Source of the DNA: Nitrospinota bacterium
GTDB taxonomy: Bacteria > Nitrospinota_A > UBA7883 > JADGGD01
Direction of reading: 5' to 3'
NCBI GenBank assembly: GCA_015229165.1
Contig: JADGCD010000010.1
Span: 1-20,464, forward strand
DNA length: 20,464 bases
Under the pieces are notes generated by a model. That model saw only the letters and a program-made list of their open reading frames with translations. It ran no database searches and was not told the origin of the DNA. This document shows, piece by piece, positions 13,891 through 20,464 of the stretch. Positions within the stretch are counted from its first letter, which is position 1, and the number at the start of each line of letters is the position of its first letter. The position numbers and the translations under genes were made by a program.

Positions 13891-15312
13891 GTGAGAGTGA
13901 TCATCGGACTGACCCTGACCATCGCCGCCGTCATTCTTCTGATGACGCCGACGCCGGTGGTCGCCGCCGTCGACCTGACCCGGATGAACCGACTTGAGGA
14001 GGTCACCCTCTTCCACGAAGGGGAGGGCGCCCGGTTGGTGATCCGGATGAAAGGGCCGGTCGAAAAGGTTCCCACCCCCTCCTTTTTCCAGAAGTCGATC
14101 CAGCTCGACCTGACGGGGGTCTACTCCGTCCCGGCGAAGAAGGAACTCCCCCTCGACAGCCCCCAGCTCTCCATGGCCGGGATCTACCAGCGCTCGCCGC
14201 AGCAGTTGCGAATCCGCCTCTTTACCCGCGCCGACGGGCGAACGCTCGCCGGGCGGACGAAAATCGCGGCCGAGGGAAACTTGCTGATCCTCTCCATGAC
14301 GACCCCGGCGCCGGCGGCTCCCGTCGCGGCGGCTCCGGCGCCGGAGCAGGCGCCCGTTGCGGCCCCGGCGCCGACGAACGCCCCCCCCGCCCCCGACGTG
14401 GAGGAGCTGGCCCTGCCGGTGGTCAAGAACGATCCTCTCCGTTCGGCCCCCATCGCGCCGCCGCTGGCGGCCCGGGAAGACTGGTCCGACGCCAAGGGCG
14501 CAGCCTCGGGGGGAACGGGCGAAAAGAAAGAGCAGGGGCCGCTGGCCGGACTGTTCGTGCGCAAGGCCGAGGCGGCTCAGAGCGGGGAGACCCCCGGCGC
14601 CGTCGCCAAAACCGGCTATCTGAAATACGAGAAGAGCGCTCCCCCGGCCGCTCCCGACCTGGGGGCCGCTTCGGTCCGGATGGTGGGGGCGTTGGCGGTG
14701 ACGGTGGGGCTCTTCCTGCTGGGCGCCGTTCTTTTCCGGAAATTCTCCGGCAAGCTGTCGCTGGGGGCTCCATCCGGCGACGCGCTGGTCCGGACGCTGG
14801 CCTCGGCCCCGCTGGGCCCCAAACAGCGGATCGCCCTGGTGGAAGTGGCCGGGGAGGTGATGGCGCTCGGAATCTCCGAGGACTCGATCTCCTTTCTGAC
14901 CTCCATCGACGACGCCGAAACCGCCGACCGGATTCGCCGCATGACGGCCCCTCTCCCCGGCGCCGGGGACGCGGCCCTGCTGGCGTCGATCACCGGCGCC
15001 TTCTCTGGCGGGAAAGGCAAGAAGACCGGGGCGAAGAAGGGGCTCCTGGCCCGGCTCTTTACCCGGAACGCCCGGGCCGCCAAACCGGCTCCGGCGGCGC
15101 CCGCCGCCCTCTTCGACGAGACCGACGCCGACACCTTCGCCGGGCGCCTTGCCGCCGCCGCGCAGAAGGAAGGGGAGACCTACACCCGCTCGTCCCGCCC
15201 GGCGCCGACGCCCACGCGGGAAGCGGCCGAACCCCGCCCCTCACGCGACGAGCTGATGCGCCGCGTCACTGGGGCCATCCGTGGGGCCAACGCCTCCCTG
15301 AAGGGGGCGTGA
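13891..15312 (+). CDS. fliO: Long FliO-family flagellar biosynthesis protein with N-terminal AMIN-like domain
   Basis: A 473-residue protein; FliO is usually 100-250. A signal-like helix (1-26) is followed by a beta-rich segment (28-136) resembling AMIN-type domains (LVIRMKGPVE..., SIQLDLTGVYSV). Ala/Pro linkers follow, then the FliO core: a membrane helix (about 262-284) and LVRTLASAPLGPKQRIALVEVAGEVMALGI (299-328), the family signature. The tail (375-473) is basic and low-complexity. FliO helps assemble the FliP ring of the export gate. The GTG at 13891 is chosen for AAGGAG nine bases upstream. The stop overlaps an alternative GTG of fliP. The PLAGLFVRKAEAA (217-229) and GLLARLFTRNARAA (384-397) stretches look like internal copies. 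Confidence in the FliO core is good; the AMIN-like call is tentative. Confidence 0.85.
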   Translation: MRVIIGLTLTIAAVILLMTPTPVVAAVDLTRMNRLEEVTLFHEGEGARLVIRMKGPVEKVPTPSFFQKSIQLDLTGVYSVPAKKELPLDSPQLSMAGIYQRSPQQLRIRLFTRADGRTLAGRTKIAAEGNLLILSMTTPAPAAPVAAAPAPEQAPVAAPAPTNAPPAPDVEELALPVVKNDPLRSAPIAPPLAAREDWSDAKGAASGGTGEKKEQGPLAGLFVRKAEAAQSGETPGAVAKTGYLKYEKSAPPAAPDLGAASVRMVGALAVTVGLFLLGAVLFRKFSGKLSLGAPSGDALVRTLASAPLGPKQRIALVEVAGEVMALGISEDSISFLTSIDDAETADRIRRMTAPLPGAGDAALLASITGAFSGGKGKKTGAKKGLLARLFTRNARAAKPAPAAPAALFDETDADTFAGRLAAAAQKEGETYTRSSRPAPTPTREAAEPRPSRDELMRRVTGAIRGANASLKGA

Positions 15313-15317
15313 CGAGC

Positions 15318-16073
15318 ATGGGCCGCATCCGCGCGATTCTTCCGGCGCTGCTGGTGGCGGGGCTCCTGCTGCCCGCGACCGCCCTGGCCGCCGACGCCGG
15401 CCCGGCGTTGACCGTCAGTTTCAGCGATGGGGGGGACAACCAGACCGTCGCCACCAGCATGAAGATTCTGGTGCTGATGACGGTCCTGTCGCTGGCGCCG
15501 TCGCTGTTCATCTCGCTGACCTCGTTCGTGCGGATCATCGTGGTGATGCACTTCCTGCGGCAGGCCATGGGGACCCAGACCATGCCCCCCAACCAGATCA
15601 TGGCCGGGATGGCGATGTTCATGACCTTCTTCATCATGCAGCCGGCCTTCACCCAGATCTACGAAGAGGCCTTCGTCCCCTTCACCAAGGAGGAGATCGG
15701 CCTTTCCGACTTCTACACGAAATCGATCACCCCGCTTCGGACCTTCATGCTCAACCAGACCCGCGAGAAGGATCTCTCCCTCTTCGTGGAGATGTCGGGG
15801 ATGGCGCCTCCCGAGACGGCAGACGACCTGCCGATCACCACGGTGATCCCGGCGTTTCTGATCTCCGAGATGCGGACCGCCTTCACCATCGGCTTTCTGA
15901 TCTATCTTCCCTTTCTCGTCCTCGACATGGTCATCGCCAGCGTCCTGATGAGCATGGGGATGATGATGCTGCCGCCGGTCATGATCTCGCTGCCGTTCAA
16001 GATCATGCTCTTCGTGCTGGTGGACGGCTGGTACCTGATCGTCGGTTCGATGATGCGTTCCTTTGCGGTATAG
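15318..16073 (+). CDS. fliP: Flagellar type III export protein FliP
   Basis: A 251-residue integral membrane protein with a cleavable signal peptide (cut likely after ATALA, residue 24). The family core follows: SLAPSLFISLTSFVRIIVV, HFLRQAMGTQTMPPNQIM, and the C-terminal SLPFKIMLFVLVDGWYLIVGS. FliP forms five of the subunits of the export-gate core. ATG 15318 is preferred because GGGGG lies ten bases before it; the GTG at 15309, which overlaps the fliO stop, would have almost no spacing. fliQ follows ten bases after its stop. Confidence 0.96.
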   Translation: MGRIRAILPALLVAGLLLPATALAADAGPALTVSFSDGGDNQTVATSMKILVLMTVLSLAPSLFISLTSFVRIIVVMHFLRQAMGTQTMPPNQIMAGMAMFMTFFIMQPAFTQIYEEAFVPFTKEEIGLSDFYTKSITPLRTFMLNQTREKDLSLFVEMSGMAPPETADDLPITTVIPAFLISEMRTAFTIGFLIYLPFLVLDMVIASVLMSMGMMMLPPVMISLPFKIMLFVLVDGWYLIVGSMMRSFAV

Positions 16074-16083
16074 GAGTTCTGTC

Positions 16084-16356
16084 ATGGTCACCCCCGAATT
16101 TATCGTCACCATCTCGGCCGAAAGCCTCCAGATGGCGTTGCTGATCGCCGCCCCGATGCTCGGCTTCGGGCTGGTCATCGGCGTGGCGGTCTCCATCTTC
16201 CAGGCGGTCACCTCCATCCAGGAGATGACGCTGACCTTTATCCCGAAGATTCTTGCGGTGATGGTCTCGATGGTCATCTTCTTTCCCTGGATGATCCAGA
16301 TGATGGTCGATTACACCGCCAACATCATCATCAACATCCCCCAGTACATCCGGTAG
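16084..16356 (+). CDS. fliQ: Flagellar type III export protein FliQ
   Basis: A 90-residue protein with two membrane helices (about 15-38 and 50-75) around the conserved IFQAVTSIQEMTLTFIPK loop, the FliQ signature. Four copies sit with FliP and FliR in the export-gate core. TAGGAG seven bases before the ATG at 16084 decides the start; an in-frame ATG at 16063 inside fliP has none. The length is typical. It is followed by fliR after nine bases. Confidence 0.97.
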   Translation: MVTPEFIVTISAESLQMALLIAAPMLGFGLVIGVAVSIFQAVTSIQEMTLTFIPKILAVMVSMVIFFPWMIQMMVDYTANIIINIPQYIR

Positions 16357-16365
16357 GGGCGCCCC

Positions 16366-17148
16366 ATGGCCCCCGACCTTTTCCCGCTCGACCTGACGAC
16401 CTTCCAGGGGTTCCTGCTGGTCTTCGTCCGGATGAGCGCCCTGTTCGGGTTCCTGCCGATTTTCGGCGGCTCCGCCCCCAAGACCGCCAAGGCGGGGCTG
16501 GCGCTGACCACCTCGTTTGTCCTCTTCCCGCTGGTCGACATCAGCCGGATCGACATCGGCATGGACGTGATGACGCTGGCGCTGCTGGTCACCGCCGAGG
16601 CGCTGGTGGGGCTGTTGACCGCCTATCTGGTGACGCTGATGTTCGCCGCCATCCAGATGGCCGGCTACATCATCGGCTTCCAGATCGGCTTTGGCATCGT
16701 CAACGTGGTCGACCCCTCCAGCGGCCAGGAGGTCTCCATCGTGGCCCAGTTCATGAACATCCTGGCGATGCTCCTCTTCCTGTCGCTCAACATCCACCAT
16801 TTCATGCTCCTCGGGTTCGCGGAAGGATTCCGGCTGGTTCCCCCCGGCGTCTTCCATCCCGACGCGGCCATGGGGAAGCTGATGGTCGACGCATTGGGGG
16901 GGATGCTGATGACCGCCGCCCAGTTGTCGGCTCCGATCACCGTGGGGCTGCTCCTCAAGCAGTTGGCCATGGGAATTCTGGCCCGGACGGTGTCGCAGAT
17001 GAACATCTTCGTCCTTGGCTTTCCGATCACCATCGCCGTGGGGCTCTTCGCCCTGGCCCTCCTCATGGCGCCATACCGGAACGCTTTCTCCCGGCTCTTC
17101 ATGGAGAACCTCGAACAGATCGACCGCCTTTTCGGGTTGATGGTCTGA
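16366..17148 (+). CDS. fliR: Flagellar type III export protein FliR
   Basis: A 260-residue protein with six or more membrane helices. Recognisable family parts are FLLVFVRMSALFGFLPIFGG (near 16-35) and IIGFQIGFGIVNVVDPSSGQE (near 101-121). GLLLKQLAMGILARTVSQMNIFV follows near 198-220, then GFPITIAVGL. A single FliR completes the FliP5Q4R1 gate. TAGGGG lies about eight bases before the ATG. The following flhB gene starts 13 bases after its stop. Confidence 0.97.
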   Translation: MAPDLFPLDLTTFQGFLLVFVRMSALFGFLPIFGGSAPKTAKAGLALTTSFVLFPLVDISRIDIGMDVMTLALLVTAEALVGLLTAYLVTLMFAAIQMAGYIIGFQIGFGIVNVVDPSSGQEVSIVAQFMNILAMLLFLSLNIHHFMLLGFAEGFRLVPPGVFHPDAAMGKLMVDALGGMLMTAAQLSAPITVGLLLKQLAMGILARTVSQMNIFVLGFPITIAVGLFALALLMAPYRNAFSRLFMENLEQIDRLFGLMV

Positions 17149-17161
17149 AAGGGGAGAACAT

Positions 17162-18229
17162 ATGGCCGAGGATAAAGACTCACGCACCGAACAGCCGACC
17201 GATAAAAGACGCAAGGACGCCCGCAAAAAGGGGCAGGTCGCCAAGAGCCAGGAGTTGAACTCCTTCATCATTCTTGCTACCGCCACCGTATTCTTCACCT
17301 ATGCCACCTTCCATACCTATCAATTGATCATGGAGCTGTGGCAGGAGATCTTCGCCAACGCCGCCGAATATCCCATCAATGTCTATTCACTCCAGTACCT
17401 CATCAAAGGGCTGGAGGAGAAGCTGGCCTGGATATTCCTTCCTTTCATGCTCTGCATGGCGGCGGTCGGGGTCTACATCAACTACTGGCAGAACGACGGC
17501 TGGCTCTTCTCGTGGGAGCCGCTCCATTTGAAATGGGGCAAGATCAATCCGATCACCGGCGCCAAGCGGTTCATCGGCAAGGAGGGGGTGGTGAACCTTG
17601 CCAAATCGCTGGCCAAACTGCTGGTCATCGGCATCGCGGTTTGGGTAGCCCTCAAGGACGAACTGGAGACTTTGCCGCTGCTGATGGAGCTACCGCTGGA
17701 ACAGTCGTTCCAGGTGTTGGGAAACGAGGCATTCGTCCTCTTCATGCGGGCGCTGGCTGCCTTGGCCGTCATCGCCTTCGCCGACTACTCCTACCAGAAG
17801 TGGCGGTACGTCGACAACATGAAGATGACCAAGCAGGAGGTCAAGGACGAGCACAAGCAGACCGAGGGCGACCCCCGGATCAAGGGGCGGATACGGAACA
17901 AGCAATACGAGATGCACCGGGCCCGGATGATGGGATCCATCCCCGAGGCGGAGGTGATCATCACCAATCCGACGCATCTCTCCATCGCGCTGCGCTACGA
18001 CCGGCTCCGGGATCCGGCGCCGGTGGTGGTGGCCAAAGGGGCCGGGTTCATCGCCCTCAAAATCAGGGAAATCGCCAAGGAACACAACATCGTCATGGTA
18101 GAGGACAAGCCATTGGCACAAACCTTGTTTAAGCATGTGGATATCGGAGAGACGATTCCCGACAACCTGTACAAGGCGGTGGCCGAAACGCTGGCGTATG
18201 TCTACCGGCTGAAGGCGAAGACATTGTAA
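17162..18229 (+). CDS. flhB: Flagellar export switch protein FlhB
   Basis: A 355-residue FlhB. The N-terminus (EDKDSRTEQPTDKRRKDARK) is the usual T-EQPT-x-K-R-x-DAR start, and four membrane helices fill about 33-210. The cytoplasmic domain has the self-cleaving NPTH at 269-272 in VIITNPTHLSIALRYD, identical in position to the Salmonella protein. Cleavage there switches export from rod/hook to filament substrates. AAGGGGAGA lies about five bases before the ATG. It is the last gene of the fliO unit before a 127-base gap to flhA. Confidence 0.97.
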   Translation: MAEDKDSRTEQPTDKRRKDARKKGQVAKSQELNSFIILATATVFFTYATFHTYQLIMELWQEIFANAAEYPINVYSLQYLIKGLEEKLAWIFLPFMLCMAAVGVYINYWQNDGWLFSWEPLHLKWGKINPITGAKRFIGKEGVVNLAKSLAKLLVIGIAVWVALKDELETLPLLMELPLEQSFQVLGNEAFVLFMRALAALAVIAFADYSYQKWRYVDNMKMTKQEVKDEHKQTEGDPRIKGRIRNKQYEMHRARMMGSIPEAEVIITNPTHLSIALRYDRLRDPAPVVVAKGAGFIALKIREIAKEHNIVMVEDKPLAQTLFKHVDIGETIPDNLYKAVAETLAYVYRLKAKTL

Positions 18230-18248
18230 GACAGTGGATTGAAGATGC

Positions 18249-18343
18249 ATCATCGGGGCTTGGGCCGCAGGGGGAACCCGCCTTGGCGCCAAGGGTATGA
18301 CGCCGATGATTTGACACTCTCGTCGGCGCGACAACATTTTGAC
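18249..18343 (+). promoter_or_regulatory. Structured leader between flhB and flhA
   Basis: ATCATCGG (18249-18256) and CCGATGAT (18303-18310) form an 8-bp inverted repeat. It encloses a perfect 14-base palindrome, CCTTGGCGCCAAGG (18281-18294). Two TTGAC(A) copies follow at 18311 and 18339, 28 bases apart. The first could be a -35, but no good -10 lies 16-18 bases beyond. No sigma-54 pattern with GG and GC ten bases apart is present. It may be an operator region or an RNA element. Confidence 0.4.
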
Positions 18344-18356
18344 AGGATGGCAGGTT

Positions 18357-20459
18357 ATGGCTGAGGCAAAGACAGGCGTTTCCGCCAGCATGGTCAACAA
18401 CGCCGACATTGGCCTCGCCATCGGCGTGGTCGGGATTCTGGGGGTCATGGTAGTCCCGGTCCCCACAATCCTGCTCGATATCCTCCTTTCCGTCTCCATT
18501 ACCGCCGGGCTGATATTGCTCCTTGTGACGATGTACATCAAGAGCCCGCTGTCCATCAGCTCGTTCCCGTCGCTTCTGCTGATTCTGACCATTTACCGGC
18601 TGGCCCTCAACGTGGCCACCACCCGGAGCATCCTCCTCTACGGCGATCAGGGCTTCGATGCGGCCGGGAAGGTGGTCGAGGCTTTCGGCCAGTTCGTGGT
18701 CGGCGGCAACTATGCGGTCGGCATCGTGATTTTCGTAATTCTGGTCCTGGTCAACCTCCGGGTTATCACCCACGGCTCCACCCGTATCGCTGAAGTGGCG
18801 GCCCGGTTCACCCTGGACGCCATGCCGGGCAAGCAGATGTCGATCGACGCCGACCTGAACGCCGGAATGATCAACGAGACCGAAGCCCGGGCCCGGCGCA
18901 AGGAGCTGGAGGACGAAGCCAGCTTCTTCGGCGCCATGGACGGCGCCCTGAAGTTCGTCCGGGGCGACGCGGTCGCCGGCATTATCATTACCCTGGTCAA
19001 CATCATCGCCGGCTTCGCCATCGGCGTCCTCCAGGCGGGGATGCCGCTGGCCGAGGCGGCCTCGGTCTATACCATCCTGACCATCGGTGACGGGCTGGTC
19101 TCCCAGATCCCGTCTCTCCTGATCTCCACCGCCGCCGGTCTGATCGTCACCCGCTCCGCCAGCCAGATGAACCTGGGCAGCGAAATGCTCTCCCAGATGC
19201 TGGTCAACCCCCGGGCCTTCGCCATCGCCGCAGGCTTCCTCATCAGTATCGCCCTGGTGCCGGGGATGCCGACGGTCTCTTTCATGGGCCTGGGGATCGG
19301 GTCGGCGCTACTGGCCTGGTACATGACGCAGGATATGAAAGAGGAGAAGGCCGGCAAGGAGGCGGCCGCCGCCAAGGAGGCCGACAAACCGGCGCCGGAG
19401 CGGGTGGAGGCCCTCCTGCCGCTGGACACCATGGAGCTGGAGATCGGCTACGAGCTGATCCCGCTGGTCGACTCGACGCAGGACGGGGAGCTGTTGGAGC
19501 GGATCAAGTCGGTCCGGCGCCAGTTCGCCCTCGAGATGGGGATCATCGTCCCCCCGCTCCACATCCGGGACAACCTGCAACTGAAGTCGAACGAATACCA
19601 GATCCTCATCCGGGGGGTCGAGGTGGCCCGGGGGGAGCTCTGGATGAACCACTATCTGGCCATCAACTCCGGCGCGGGGGTCACCCGGATTCCCGGTGTC
19701 GAGACCCGCGACCCCACCTTCGGTCTCCCAGCCCTCTGGGTCACCGAGGCCAACAAGGAAAAGGCGAAGATGAGCGGCTATACGGTGGTCGACACCGCCA
19801 CGGTCATCACCACCCACATCAAGGAGCTGATCCGGACCCACGCCCACGAGCTGTTGGGGCGTCAGGAGACCCAGGCGCTCATCGACACCTTCAAGGAGAC
19901 CAGCCCGAAGGTGGTGGAGGAGCTGATCCCGGGGACCCTCTCCCTTGGCCGGGTGCAGAAGGTTCTCCAGAACCTGCTGCGGGAGCAGGTCAGCATCCGC
20001 GACCTCAACTCGATCCTGGAGTCGTTGGCCGACCACGGCGACATGATCAAAGACCCCGACGTCCTTACCGAGTACGTCCGCGCCGCCCTGTCCCGTCAGA
20101 TTTCAAAGCAGTTCCGGGGCGCCGACGGGACCATGCGGGTGGTGACGCTGGAGCCGTCGCTGGAGGAGACGGTGATGCGCTCGGTGAAACAGACCGACCA
20201 CGGCAGTTATCTGGCGCTCGACCCGAACACCGCCCAGGCCCTCATCGAAGCGTTGCAGAAGGCGCAGGGGAAGTTCGACCTGATGAACGCCACCCCGATC
20301 CTTCTGACCGGACCGGGAATTCGCCCCCACATCCGGCGGTTGACGGAGCGGTTTTTGGCCGGGTTCATCGTCCTGTCGCACAACGAGGTCTCGGCGGAGA
20401 CGAAGATCGAGAACTTGTCGGTGGTGTCGGTGGCGGCGGTGGCGGCGCCAAAAAAATGA
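18357..20459 (+). CDS. flhA: Flagellar type III export protein FlhA
   Basis: A 700-residue FlhA, complete. About eight membrane helices fill residues 15-325. The signature stretch is SLLLILTIYRLALNVATTRS (near 72-91), and the FHIPEP loop contains HGSTRIAEVAARFTLDAMPGKQMSIDADLNAG near 140-171. A charged linker (328-350) leads to the cytoplasmic domain (about 360-690), which forms the nonameric ring that receives chaperone-substrate complexes. The ATG at 18357 fits the family N-terminus and has AGGATGG seven bases upstream; an earlier TTG has no support. The window ends five bases after the stop, so a following flhF, common in this position, cannot be seen. Confidence 0.97.
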   Translation: MAEAKTGVSASMVNNADIGLAIGVVGILGVMVVPVPTILLDILLSVSITAGLILLLVTMYIKSPLSISSFPSLLLILTIYRLALNVATTRSILLYGDQGFDAAGKVVEAFGQFVVGGNYAVGIVIFVILVLVNLRVITHGSTRIAEVAARFTLDAMPGKQMSIDADLNAGMINETEARARRKELEDEASFFGAMDGALKFVRGDAVAGIIITLVNIIAGFAIGVLQAGMPLAEAASVYTILTIGDGLVSQIPSLLISTAAGLIVTRSASQMNLGSEMLSQMLVNPRAFAIAAGFLISIALVPGMPTVSFMGLGIGSALLAWYMTQDMKEEKAGKEAAAAKEADKPAPERVEALLPLDTMELEIGYELIPLVDSTQDGELLERIKSVRRQFALEMGIIVPPLHIRDNLQLKSNEYQILIRGVEVARGELWMNHYLAINSGAGVTRIPGVETRDPTFGLPALWVTEANKEKAKMSGYTVVDTATVITTHIKELIRTHAHELLGRQETQALIDTFKETSPKVVEELIPGTLSLGRVQKVLQNLLREQVSIRDLNSILESLADHGDMIKDPDVLTEYVRAALSRQISKQFRGADGTMRVVTLEPSLEETVMRSVKQTDHGSYLALDPNTAQALIEALQKAQGKFDLMNATPILLTGPGIRPHIRRLTERFLAGFIVLSHNEVSAETKIENLSVVSVAAVAAPKK

Positions 20460-20464
20460 CGATC

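Noticed and set aside
18301..18308. A GCCGATGA-like sigma-28 -10 box before flhA
   Set aside because: The bases at the matching -35 position (about 18282-18289) do not resemble TAAAGTTT. The match is part of the inverted repeat.
1..20464. CRISPR arrays, tRNA or rRNA genes, insertion sequences
   Set aside because: No regularly spaced direct repeats, no cloverleaf or rRNA-like stretches and no transposase were seen when reading both strands.

Overview
The window is about 65% GC and reads as chromosome of a motile Gram-negative bacterium. The flagellar proteins (FliM, FliL, the 4-TM MotA), the HDOD and KdsC-type genes and the sigma-54 promoters look most like the deltaproteobacteria (Desulfobacterota/Geobacter-like lineages). 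That placement rests on remembered family resemblance, not on a search. I see no tRNA, rRNA, CRISPR array or insertion sequence.

Left part (1-2464): the start of an HDOD-domain protein gene (cut by the window edge) and a KdsC-like HAD phosphatase gene lie on the minus strand. Divergent from them, behind a very good sigma-70 promoter, are a 189-residue protein made of six short helical repeats and fabI (enoyl-ACP reductase). The unit ends in a strong intrinsic terminator.

Accessory insert (about 2465-3492): a visibly AT-richer gene for an HNH endonuclease with homing-endonuclease-associated repeats. Its leader carries alternating, mutually exclusive inverted repeats. It sits tightly between the fabI terminator and the 3' end of the convergent gene and is the best candidate for horizontally acquired DNA here.

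Envelope signalling pair (3508-8992, minus strand): a membrane-anchored PknB-type Ser/Thr kinase with five extracytoplasmic PEGA repeats. It is followed by a 1083-residue secreted protein with TPR, PEGA, Ig-like, FlgT-C-like and six fibronectin type III modules. The kinase leader has a terminator-like hairpin with a competing stem.

Flagellar cluster (9215-20459, plus strand): from a sigma-54 promoter with a FleQ-box-like palindrome upstream come motA, a MotB-like gene lacking the ion-binding aspartate, canonical motB, fliL, fliM and fliN. A second textbook sigma-54 promoter precedes fliO (an unusually long form with an N-terminal extra domain), fliP, fliQ, fliR and flhB. flhA follows after a 127-base structured leader. 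Together these encode the stator, the C-ring switch and the flagellar type III export gate. The kinase operon and the stator operon diverge from one 316-base intergenic region, so the two could be co-regulated.
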